Part shown: positions 11,735 to 22,700 of the stretch, piece after piece
How positions within the stretch are numbered: the stretch's first letter is position 1
Layout of the letters: each line of letters begins with the position of its first letter
Origin: Manduca sexta
Taxonomy: Eukaryota; Arthropoda; Insecta; Lepidoptera; Sphingidae
Length of the DNA: 64,000 bases
NCBI RefSeq assembly: GCF_014839805.1
Contig: NC_051116.1
Coordinates: 3,038,001-3,102,000 of the forward strand
Direction of reading: 5' to 3'
The notes under the pieces: generated by a model
What the model saw: the letters and a program-made list of their open reading frames with translations, nothing else
Told to the model about the DNA's origin: nothing
The model's database searches: none
Made by a program: the position numbers and the translations under genes

Positions 11735-11935
11735 ACCGCCATGGTACACAATTTCAAATTGTAGCCAGTGTAACTACTGGACGTAATAAGACTGAACATC
11801 TTATATCTAAGGATAGCAAGCGCAGTGGAATAAACAAAACTTTGTAATTCAAGGTGTTGGATGGTGTTTCTACTGTTTATGGGCGGTCGTATCGCTTACC
11901 ATCATGGGGAACGGCTCGATCGTCTCATCTTCCAT
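11735..11935 (-). repeat. Dispersed repeat family A (copy 2)
   Basis: Reverse complement of the copy at 320-545: 'gtagccagtgtaactactgg', 'aaggtgttggatggtgtttc', 'tactgtttatgggcggtcgt', 'atcgcttaccatcat'. Confidence 0.7.
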
Positions 11936-12284
11936 AGCAATAAAAAAAAGCAACACAAGTTCTTTCTCGAATCAAATATTGCCCGAATCATAACTATTTT
12001 TTTTTTTCATTGTAGTTAAACTACGAGTCTTGGATTCCGCTTGGTTTGTATAAACTTGCCCAGTTATCATCAGTGATTCATAATAATTTTCTATTTTTTC
12101 CTATTGATGGCCTTATTATAAATAAGGAAATAAAGGTAATAGATAACAAAACGGTGATGGACCTTGATTCGATATGACAGTCCTTCGTATCCGGCATGCG
12201 ATAATAATAAACTAAACAAACCTAATCACATCTTATGTAGCAAGAGTTAATAGAAATACATAATTTTGATCACTAACCGCCATT

Positions 12285-12560
12285 TCTAATAATAATAATA
12301 AATGTTTTATTTGCACAAACAAAATATAACAAATAGGAACACATAAGTACTTAACTAAATTATTATTAGTATGTAATGTTAGTGCTTATAACTAATTTAA
12401 AACAAAACAATTGACAGGAGGCCCCAAACTAGGCAATGCCTGTATCTTGGGGACCAAAATATGAATATAATATAATTTAAATAATGTTGTTCTGTACTTT
12501 TTTGTTTTTTATATTTCACTTAATTTATATCTATTTAAAATTTACCTCCTATTCTGATAA
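12285..12560 (-). mobile_element. Non-LTR retrotransposon 3' tail
   Basis: 'aataataataataaatgttt' followed by 'tatttgcacaaacaaaatat' reads on the minus strand as a tail ending in TTA/AATA units. 'aggcaatgcctgtatcttgg' also resembles 2990-3003. No coding part remains. Confidence 0.45.
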
Positions 12561-12623
12561 TAATAAACTATCGTAATCGCTTTTTTTATTTATCGCGAAA
12601 GTGGACCAATCGAAACAATTTTT

Positions 12624-12738
12624 AATATTTTAGTTTTCTCCCGACGTTTTGGAAGACTTTGCAGCCTTCTTGGTCAGACGACCCCGTCACCACGAAGGCT
12701 GCAAAAATTTCGAAAAGTCGGGAAAAAACTAAAATACT
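12624..12738. repeat. Fold-back element (imperfect inverted repeat)
   Basis: The left arm 12624-12674 (tagttttctcccgacgtttt ... ctttgcagccttctt) is repeated inverted at about 12690-12738 (aaggctgcaaaaatttcg ... gtcgggaaaaaactaaaata). Roughly nine of ten bases pair, around a ~15-base loop. A single arm of the same kind recurs near 27765-27825. Confidence 0.65.
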
Positions 12739-12763
12739 AAAACATTTTTTTTATATGTGCGCG

Positions 12764-12965
12764 TTATAGTGACCCGACTACACCTGATGGTAAGTGGAGT
12801 GGGGTCCAATAGAATGACAAACGAGAGATGATTACCCATCGGCAGTCCACATAATTATGAAGGCCTGTTGGAACCGGATATAAACTGCCACTGAGGGCCA
12901 CTAAGGCGGGTTTTAACACCTTTGTGGTAGCTAATTCCGGCCGGGTATAAAATATACCCTAAGAT
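12764..12965 (+). repeat. Dispersed repeat family B (copy 3)
   Basis: 'cacctgatggtaagtggagt', 'gaaggcctgttggaaccgg', 'ggcgggttttaacacctt' and 'ggccgggtataaaatata' match the other family B copies. It starts about 25 bases after the fold-back element. Confidence 0.7.
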
Positions 12966-13245
12966 CGGCAAAACATTTGACATGCTCACAAATCAGTTAG
13001 TTTGGTTGGTTCTCGGAATTGGATTAAAGATTGACATTGAGATCGTTTATTAAATCTGTAAATGGTTACTATAATCAGTTTTAAAAAAGAAATTAACTAA
13101 TGTACATTCTTTCATAGCGTCACACCGTCTATTTTCAGAGGTATCACACCCAATTTCGCCAACAAGATAGAGCAAACCTATTGGCATTTTCTGAGCCAAT
13201 TTTAAGCTCGATGGTTAATGTAAGTGGTAAGCTAAAATGATAGAA

Positions 13246-13560
13246 CTAAGCTATAATTTTCGACAGCATGGATGGGCCAGCTTGGCTTGGGTAGTACCTG
13301 CTACAGGGACGATTCCGCGCAGCTATCTCAGTACAAAATACCCGGATCCATCCCGTATGCGCCTGTAGGGACACACTGTATGTTGCATGGAATTTATATT
13401 TTGCTGAACGTACGTTTTGTAGCTGCGCGGGAGGGTGCCCGACAGCCGTAGTCAGTCGTTTCCCGTCACTCGCCACGCTAAGCCATACTAGACCGTTGGG
13501 TACCGTACACATTCTAAGTACTAAGTAGTAACTAAAGTAACAAATGTAAAAGTTGTGAAC
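13246..13560. other. Unassigned, somewhat GC-rich segment
   Basis: An 88-codon minus-strand frame spans 13246-13512 but shows no signal peptide, domain or splice structure that I recognise. More likely part of an unlisted repeat than a gene. Confidence 0.3.
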
Positions 13561-13639
13561 AATATAGACTTTATTATTTCTCTGGTGAATTTTATTTATG
13601 CAACCTTCTGATAGTCAAGTGAAGGGGTTATAGAGGCAA

Positions 13640-13925
13640 CACACTAATTCAGCATTAGTGGTCCAATACTAGATAACCCACCAACTCTACACGCTGATGA
13701 AGGCCACCGCGTGTTTTGGTTGGTTTGCCGGTGTAGGGCATATACAGGGGTTGGGACTCGGTCCAATGCTCGCTCGGTAGATGCTGTAATCCTGAGTGTC
13801 GACATTGAGCCGTAAACCAGTGAAACTATCATAACCGCTCCACTCAACCACCAGGTGACGGTAGATATAACTCGGTTTTTTCCGAGAAAAAATATAAAAA
13901 GTTTAGTACCAACTGCCACATTCAT
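13640..13925 (-). repeat. Dispersed repeat family E (copy 2)
   Basis: Reverse-complement copy of 7985-8460: 'gtgttttggttggtttgccg', 'gagtgtcgacattgagccgt', 'ataaccgctccactcaacca', 'ggttttttccgagaaaaa'. Confidence 0.55.
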
Positions 13926-13929
13926 AAAA

Positions 13930-14660
13930 TTACTCTAAATCCGACAACATATGGTGCAGAAAAAACATTTTGGCCATGATAAAAAAAAATATTGCTATTG
14001 CCTTCAGATAAAACTATTTCACCACAAAAAAATAAATTGGGCAAACTTTATCAATATTCGGATGTTGGTAATCAACAATATCAAATAAGCTGTAATCAAT
14101 TACATAGATCAATGACGCAAATTTACCAATACTTACTCATTAAGATCATTCTTATGAGCCCCAACACGCTGTATCTGTTGTAATTAATTATTATAGAAGT
14201 ATATTTTCATATTTTTTTATAAGTAGTGGGATTTATTTATTCATTTCTTTTTTTTCTTCTTGTTGTACACCGCTGTCTATACTTTTTATTTTTGTTTCTT
14301 TCCATATAAAGGTTCCATACAAAGGATAAAGCCGCCCATTGTACACCATAGATTTAAGAAAATGTATTAATCTTATTTGTGTCTCTCTATTTAACAATGG
14401 TTACAATAACGATTTGTATTTGTATGCTCAGGAGTCGAATATCCCACGGACAACATGATGCTGCAATATCAACGCAAGGTTGCTATGTTTTGAAATATTA
14501 CCAAAATAGTAGTATAGTAATTTTGAAATCAATCAGACCTGTGAAAGTAGGTAAAGAGCTGATGATCTTCAAACGGCCTACATCCTAATTTATAGCTAAG
14601 TACCATTCCGATTACAGCTGCCAAACAAAAAAACGCATCAATTTGATTGAAAGCTACAAG
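13930..14660. other. Intergenic stretch, nothing recognised
   Basis: AT-rich with homopolymer A and T runs. Short frames at 13992-14183 and 14379-14588 have no recognisable content. Confidence 0.4.
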
Positions 14661-14668
14661 GCCACACG

Positions 14669-14714
14669 CGTACGCGTACGAAACGTACGGTACGGTACGT
14701 TTCGTACGCGTACG
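14669..14714. repeat. 46-bp CGTACG-rich hairpin palindrome
   Basis: The 20-base arm cgtacgcgtacgaaacgtac (14669-14688) is followed by the 6-base loop ggtacg and the exact reverse-complement arm (14695-14714). It is a GC- and CpG-rich island in AT-rich DNA. Confidence 0.9.
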
Positions 14715-15180
14715 AAAATGCCAACTCTCAAAGCTAGCGTGGTAGTAAAAGTAAAAAAGTTTAGAGGCCTATTTCAGGTAATGACATAGTGTAAAACAAG
14801 AGAGAGAGAGTATAGATTTGCGGGAGCGATTTTATTGTCGATTCGACATACATTTTTGGTGCTAAGATATCATAAAAAAACAATGACCAATTTTTCATAT
14901 TTCTTGTTTTTAGATTTGGAATTTTGAGAGTTAATTTCGGTATAACCGCACCGATTGGGCTACGATATAACCCGAACAGGAGAATAAAAAAACCTTAACT
15001 AAACACAGTATTTTGGCGAAAAAGAAAACGAAATTCAAGTAAAGTAGTGTGACATAGTCTAGTTGATATCAAAGCCCAGATTTCAATAAACCTTTGCCAA
15101 ACCATTGCAAGTATTGCGAGTTTGTGCGATTGTGACCAGGAAATAAAATTGCATCTGCGATTGGATACGAAGGAAATTTT

Positions 15181-15320
15181 GAAAATATATCCGTAATTTT
15201 GAAAATATATCCGTAATTTTGAAAATATATCCGTAATTTTGAAAATATATCCGTAATTTTGAAAATATATCCGTAATTTTGAAAATATATCCGTAATTTT
15301 GAAAATATATCCGTAATTTT
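15181..15320. repeat. 20-bp tandem repeat, seven identical copies
   Basis: The unit gaaaatatatccgtaatttt is repeated seven times without a mismatch. The bases before and after continue the unit partially, and it is flanked by ordinary AT-rich DNA. Because 20 is not a multiple of 3, the array stays open in more than one minus-strand frame and produces two artefactual 115-118 codon frames. Confidence 0.95.
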
Positions 15321-15387
15321 TTCTGAAGTTCGTGGTGACAGAAGACAGCATATTATTCCTATGAAGTAAACTTCTTTGTATAATAAA

Positions 15388-15606
15388 CCAGCTTTTGCTC
15401 GTATCTTCGCTCGCATGAAGGAGTTTTCCGGGATGAAAGCCCCGCTTTACATTTTTTCCTGGGATAGAAAGCAGCCTACAACCTTCCCAGGGTCTTAAAC
15501 TTTTTCCATAACAAATTTTATAAAAATTCCTTCAGTAGATTTTGAGAATAGATAACATACAGACAAACATGAAATGGGACTTTGTTCTATAATATGTATA
15601 GATAGA
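15388..15606 (+). repeat. RTE-type LINE tail repeat
   Basis: 'cagcttttgctcgtatcttc', 'gttttccgggatgaaagccc', then 'ttccttcagtagattttgag' and 'acatacagacaaacatga', ending 'tatgtatagatag'. Same family as 1570-1790. Confidence 0.65.
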
Positions 15607-15609
15607 AGA

Positions 15610-16290
15610 AAATTAAAGTACATGACATTATTTCTACTATGGCAATAACATCCCTAATCTGTTCGGTATTGAATTTAATTTATTAAATATTTATTGTTAA
15701 TTGTAATATTTCACTAGTGAACTCAGGTGAAAGGTTCCAATAATGGTCCAACACATAATATTGTTTCTTAAACTTCCAAAAAGCAACGACTGAATAGTCA
15801 TCAAATTTTTTTAAATATATTATTATTATGACATATTTTAATTCAATGAGTCATTTTTTATATAATTTTGAATAAGTACCTACTTTTATTATTATTGGAC
15901 AAGTTTTTAATTGTTTTTTATTTTATAATTTTTTATTACTTTGTTTGTAGTACTTGTAGGTCAATAGCATATAATATAATTACCTTAATACAATTATAAG
16001 AGCCGTATTCAGCGCTCAAATGATACATCGCTAACACCGGTAATGTTTTCGAAAAACTGTTTTTTTTTTATTCTTATAATGTGTAAATATGACGATTTTG
16101 CTTTGGTGTTTTTATTATTAAACAAATTAATTAAAGCAAAGTCTTTTATTTATATTCTATCACGAAACGATTTTAAAATTAAGTTGGCCATCAAGGAATC
16201 CGTATTAGCTGCGATAATTAAAACGAGAAAGCAAAAATGGCACCTCAAAAGCAGGTGCTTGATTTTTCTGGTCAGTCTATAGATCAATTT
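15610..16290. other. Intergenic stretch, nothing recognised
   Basis: Very AT-rich. The short frame at 16043-16282 is low-complexity (F, I, K, L rich) and is not supported. Confidence 0.4.
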
Positions 16291-16294
16291 ATGA

Positions 16295-16525
16295 AATTAA
16301 ATGAAATGATTTATTTGAACCCATAAAATGTTAAACATTATATAAATTCCGTCAATATTAACTCTACCACCAGCTCGAAAAGCAGTTCTCACTAGAGAAG
16401 AACCGACAAGAAACTCTGGTGTGCTCTTTTCAAAATCTGTTTAAGGTATAAACTATAATACATCATACAGAGAAGAAAAAAATGAAATTAGTTTTTTTTA
16501 TTGTTGTTTAGAGCAGTTCATTTAT
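16295..16525 (+). repeat. Dispersed repeat family C (copy 2)
   Basis: 'atgaaatgatttatttgaac', 'ttccgtcaatattaactcta', 'gcagttctcactagagaag' and 'tgtttaaggtataaactata'. It ends about 250 bases upstream of the first coding exon of the secreted-peptide gene. Confidence 0.65.
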
Positions 16526-16722
16526 GTGCTCGCAAAATAGTTAATAAATAGGTAATATATGCCAAAACTACCGAGAGCATTACAGAACCCTAAAAAATTA
16601 TCTAAATCACAAGTCTAGCACGCGAGACAGCGGTGTTCCCGATACTTGGGTATCAACAAGTTTATTTATTAACTAACAGTTTAGCCCGCAACCAAACGCC
16701 GTTCAGCCGTGTCGCTGGGTAC

Positions 16723-16728
16723 ATGTAA
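16723..16728 (+). promoter_or_regulatory. Possible start-stop upstream ORF (ATGTAA)
   Basis: ATG directly followed by TAA, 46 bases before the main ATG at 16775. If transcription starts upstream of it, this minimal uORF could stall ribosomes. The transcription start is unknown; an Inr-like tcagtg at about 16748 would exclude it. Confidence 0.2.
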
Positions 16729-16774
16729 AAAAACGAAATACGTTAATCAGTGGTGACAGTGTTTATAAAGGAAA

Positions 16775-16798
16775 ATGGCCGCATTTGTTGAAATCAAG
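16775..16798 (+). CDS. Secreted-peptide gene, coding exon 1
   Basis: Encodes MAAFVEIK, the N-region of the signal peptide, and ends in a strong donor (AAG|gtgagt), phase 0. Confidence 0.65.
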
Positions 16799-19700
16799 GT
16801 GAGTTTTTGTGAAGTTTACGTGGGAAAATAAGTATTAGAGAAATTATAAAGAAGTGGTTTGAAAAAGTTTGGATTAAAATATAAAATCTTTTTCTTTAAT
16901 TCTATATTTAAATATCTTATATGTAACAAAAGTAATATTCTTACCTATCATAGGAAATAGTAAAAAAAGGTTTTATGATTCTATTAATTTATATTTTTGA
17001 AGGCTAAGGAAGCAAAATAGTGTTTTACGTACATAATAAAATTGTTTTTATTTTTAAATATTTCCTAAATTAATAACTTGTAAAACATACTTATATTTAA
17101 GTTACTATCCACTATCCATTATTTATATTTAATATATTTGATATTGTTTTTGAAACTACGAAGGCGAGAGAATAACGCAGCTTAGTAATATTATTAGAAT
17201 CAATAACAAACGGAACAACACAAATATAGACAACGGTTGTTAAGTACTTTAATATTCTCATTATGATAATACTACATTAATTCACAGCTGGCATTTATTT
17301 TTAGTATAATATGTAAATATTTTTACTTAGACGGAGATAATTTTTAAGATATCCGATTTTACTGTAACAAGTACATTTACTGCTACTTTTTATGAAAACG
17401 TAAAAAGTATTTTCGATTCCGACATATTACTTATAAAGCAAAACGGGATGGAAAATAATGAAAATTAGACCGTGTGTTTTTCCGGTTACTTTATGAAATT
17501 CTTAAAACACTTTTTACATACACTATAATAAAGCTGTTTAAATTGGAAATAATTTTCATAAATAATATGTACACATCGTTCCTTTCCTGCAATGTGCGGT
17601 CTATTAGTGTCTTAGGAAAGGAGTACATTTCGTTTTATTTTGTATATTAAAACAGTATCAATCAGTGTTCAAAAGCATACATATCCAAAATTTTAAAAGA
17701 GAAAATGAACAAACGTGTTTTCGTGACTTATTTCCAAAAATAAATTGGCTACACTATTAATTATTATCGCATCTTACAATTTACAATTAACAACTAGTTC
17801 CCAAGGCCTTATGAAAAATGTTGGAAGGGAAAGATCAGCAGGTTCAAAACCACACCTATGAATTATTTCAGTTTTGTCCACCATATTCTTTGTCAGATTT
17901 CACTAGAAACCATAATTAGGAAACCTATACGTCTAATAACTACCCAAAATTTTTTAAGCATGTGAAGTCAGTCAGCACGCATCAAATTGGCTTAGAGTAA
18001 ACCAAACGCTCTAAGTACTAAGTAGGCAACACCCTTGCCCAACAGTGGGACAATATCTATACATACTGTCTGTGTGTGATCGATTTTCTCAAAATTTACC
18101 GAACGAATTTTTATGAAATTTGATATGGAGATATTTTAAGACACTGAGAAGGTTATAGGCTTTTTATCCCGGGAAAATATATTGCGGAACTTTTAACCCA
18201 AAAAACTCCATTACGCGGGCGAAGCCGCGTGCAAAAGCTATTACCTATAATATAAGGCTGATATTTTATGTTCCGAGGGATGATTCATGATACTAATTTC
18301 CCCACACGAGGCTAAAAAAATATATGTTTCCATAATTTTCCGATATTACACAGTTTTATCGCACGCATATATCTAAATATTTATCTCATTAGTCATATAG
18401 ATATACATTTGATGTGGTTATGATAACATTACAAAACTAGCAGAGTATACAGTCTATATATATCTATAATATATATGTAAAGCTCAATAGTTTGTTTGTT
18501 TAAACGCGCTAATCTCAGGAACTTCTGGTTAAAATTGAAAAAATCTTAGTGTATTAAGAAAGGTTATAGGCTATATCATCACGTTTTGACAAATAGGATC
18601 GGAGCATTAATGTAAAACGTTGCAAAAGCGGGGAAGTTTTATTCTTTTTCAGAGCTTCCGTTGCGTGCGGCGCGTAAACGTTTCAAGTAACGCACCAATT
18701 AAATTATGTATGACAGAACTCTTTAAAAGTTTAAAACCTAAGATGTTTTTATTACATAGATACGTTGTCCGAGCTCAATACTGGCAAGACGAAAGCAAGG
18801 TAATAGCCCGACTTGACGGCCAATGAGCGTGCGGCACTAACGTTGTTACGTAACTGTCGATGTATATATATCCTTTTCTAACGAATGTATGCTGCATCTT
18901 TTTATTCCTTCTTCGAACCAATTTGTAATTATATGTACAGGTACGTGAATATAGCAAATAGTGCGCCGTTTTTATGTGCCATTTTGTTAGTGTATGACGC
19001 GTCTATTTGTAAAACGTCATTGTTCGAAACAGTATATTATAAAACAAACCACCCACCTCATCTGTTTCCTTGTATAAACACGATAAACTCAAAAACTAAG
19101 CAACGAATTTCGATGAAATTTGGTATGGGGATAGTTTAATATCCTGGGAAGGACATAAACTTTCCATTCCGGGAAAATATATATCGGGACTTATCACGCG
19201 AGAGAAGTCGCGCGCAATTAGTATAAAAACTTATCCTTATGAATACTTCGATGCTGATAGGTACCTATTATACTATTCATTTAGGTAAAAGTATTTAGAT
19301 AAGTAAGCTAATCAGTCGATAGAGGAAATCACCATTTGGGCGGCATTGATAAAACTTGAATAATATAGGGGCGATTATTAAACCGTCAGATAATGGTTAT
19401 CCATATTATTCAATTCTATGAACATCCGCGCCGCCAAGTTTATTTTAAGTGAAGTGCATCTGCACATGCGCACTATACAAGATTACCGCCAGAAACGCCC
19501 GAATTTGTGGAAAAACAAAAATTAGCTTTTGTACCACGATAACGCCCCTGCTCACATATCGCTGCTTTTACGCGACTTCTTGGCCAAAAACAACACACTA
19601 ATGATACCGCAGCCACCGTATTCCCCAGATCTGGCCCCTTGTGACTTTTTCTTGTTCCCGAAACTGAAGAGGCCCATGAAAGGACGCTACGCCACGATTG

Positions 19701-22700
19701 ACGAGATAAAGACGGCATCGAAGGAGGAGCTGAACAAGATACAAAAAAAATATTTTTGGAAGTGCTTCGAAGATTGGAAAAAACGTTGGCACAAGTGTAT
19801 AATATCCCAGGGGGATTACTTTGAAGGGGACAAAATAGATATTCACGAATAAATATTTTTTGAAAATACACAAAATTCGCGATACTTTTTGAACACACTA
19901 TGTAATACATAATATCATTAAGTTTTTTATTTTCAAATTCAATACGTGCGGGTTTTTGAAAATTGTTTATCATAAAAACTGTTGTCGATAATTCCCATTG
20001 TCGCAGATTTATTCAGTCACATATTTTTTGTGATTTATTTCTGAGCAGGGGTGTGCATATGCATCTACTTGCACCGCCTCCCGGCGCCCATGTCTATAAA
20101 TCATTTTTATCTGAATTTATTTTATTATAACGAAAACGCGGAATGGATATTGGATCGTTTCTATTTCTAAAAAAATCACTAGGTTATTGCTTAAAAATAT
20201 ATGCCGTATAAATTGTCTATTTTATTGTTAAAAATATTTTTAATCAAACCTATTTGTCGATATGAAGCTGATGGTAGGTCACTACGCGATACTCGCGGCT
20301 TCGCACACGTTATAAAAGATATTCCGGGATAATAGTCAATCAATCCACTACAGTACGTTTCTGCTGATTTTTCACTACATATTATAAAACTATGGAAACA
20401 TTTGTCGCCGGTAGCATTTCCGGACAGAATAGAGCGTATTCCCACCTAAAAGGCGTCTCCTTTAAAAGCCCTATGGTATTGCAGTGTTCAAGGGCAGTGA
20501 TCATGGCGGTCCCACTATATTTTTCCGTGATAGAAAGCCTTTGTACTTCCCGGGATCTCAAACTATCTCCACTCTTTAGCCCTTTTTAGCGCTTTAAACT
20601 TACTCTGTACCAAATTCTATCAAAATCGGTTCAGTAGTTCGGCTATGGATGTGTGACAGACAGTTACGTTCAAATATAATCTTACTTATAAAAAATTCGC
20701 AAGGCTGATGATAAGTCAAGGTACATAAGAATATTTAATTTCTACTTAAATAAAGTCGCTTATATAAACTAAAGAAAATTTATGTTTATTATTTTATTTA
20801 TTTATTATATATTATATGACACACCAACAGTTAATAGACTTAACATGCTTAATTTAAATTATAATCTATATATATATGAGTCTACTCACCAATCACAGGT
20901 GTAAAACAGCATTCGTATAAGAATAACAACTATAAAATTAAAAGAAAATTATATATTATATTGGACATAAAATAAATTAATGTTTTAAAAGTAAACAAAA
21001 AAGCCAGTTCGAGCTGGCAGGAAAGAAGAAATACCCGCCATCTAGTCTCTTAATAAGGTTTAAACTAGGTAACCGGCGATGTTTTTGACAGTTCTTTAAG
21101 CAATTCTTAATCACCTCTTAACGCGAAAACAAGTTTTGTAAGTAAGACTGATAATTCAAGGAATTACGAATGTTAGTGTTTAAGTATTATTTCCACGATG
21201 TGCCACAAGTCGATAAGAAAATGATTTGTTGATTGAATATATCTAAACGATAAAAATAAACATCAATCTTTACATATAAATTGTAACAGACCGATGTCTG
21301 TACATTGTTAATGATAGCAGGGGTATTAATGAAGTTTTCATCGATATTACGCACCTGACACCGATATTCAGCCTAAATTACGTCCATTCCTTCTGAGAGA
21401 TCCAATCCAAAATTGTATCCGGAAAAAACACATAAAGATTTCTTTCAATTTTAATAAAATCCTGGACTTTCTATTCCAAAATTACTAGACCAAAGATGAT
21501 ACCAGAATACTCGCTCTATTATCGTATTTTTAACTAACTTATGCCCGCGGCTCCGCGCATATGAAATAGTATTTCCGGGATAAAAGTCCCGCTTTATATG
21601 TCCTGGGATCAAAGTAGCCTATAGCACTTAAGAGTAATGTAGCTTCCTATTAGTGAAAAAATATCAAAATCAGTTTAGTAGTTCCTGAGATAAGCGGGTT
21701 CAAACAAACTCTTCAGCTTTATGTATTAGTATAGATTCTGACTAACTAAACTTATCTTTCCGACGGCTTTGTCCAACAATACAGTCTAAAGTGGAAACGC
21801 TAAAATTCAAAATATACGATTCTAGGTAACAATTAAATACAATACTTTATCAGTCCTTATCAACTCGATCCGTCGCGTGCCATAAGCTGTACGAGTTTTA
21901 ACAGAGCATGAATGCTTAATACTGTGTACCTACTTTATTGTTGTCAGGACATTTTGTTTTCTAAATTGTAACGAGGAAATTCGAAACACGAGTGGCAATT
22001 ATCTTGTAATATGTATTAAAGAATGTTTTCTTTAACGCACTGCATGAATAAGTCCTATTCTAGGATAAAAAAATGTTTTCAGCTCTAAACTCTAAGCAAA
22101 CAATTTTTTTTTCTTTACTATATCATTAAAGATAATTGTATTTACACAGCATTATTTTGAGATTGCGTTGATAAATTAAACCATAATAATCAGTAACTTT
22201 TGATTTATGACAACAACACTTTAACTTAAGTTATTCTAACAATAGTTGTAAACTAAAAAGTGTTACTTTGAAACAAAATAAATATTAATAAAATGTACCT
22301 AATTTTAAATGCCCTAAGGCCACTATTACACTGTAACTGTACACGAAGCAAATTTAACTCAGCCGCAACATCATACTTTTAGTCAGAAATACAGACACAC
22401 CATATTTGCTTCAAACTACAAAATGTAAAAAAAAAAAACAAAAATCTTAATACGGGAGTTTTGTCGAAAATATAGGATATAATTTTTAGCATAATGTTAG
22501 CAGTAACGCAATGTAAAAATTACCTTGTATATGTAATGATTTGATACAAAATATCGAAGCTGCTCGATAACTGCAACGTTGTATGTAGGGGTTTACGAGT
22601 TAATGCTTTACAAGTTCGAATATGAGGCAGGTTTAATAATATCAAAAGGCGAAAGATAATCATTTCAAATCAATCGATACTCTCAGAGACGGCGAACTAA

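Noticed and set aside
13246..13512. 88-codon minus frame as a gene
   Set aside because: No recognisable motif and flanked by repeats. Kept only as an unassigned GC-rich segment.
15181..15320. Possible CRISPR-like array
   Set aside because: Direct head-to-tail repeats without spacers in a eukaryotic genome; a simple tandem repeat.
14995..15416. Two overlapping 115-118 codon minus frames with NYGYIFKITDIFSK-type repeats
   Set aside because: Produced by the 20-bp tandem repeat, which reads open in several frames. No start, splice or homology support.
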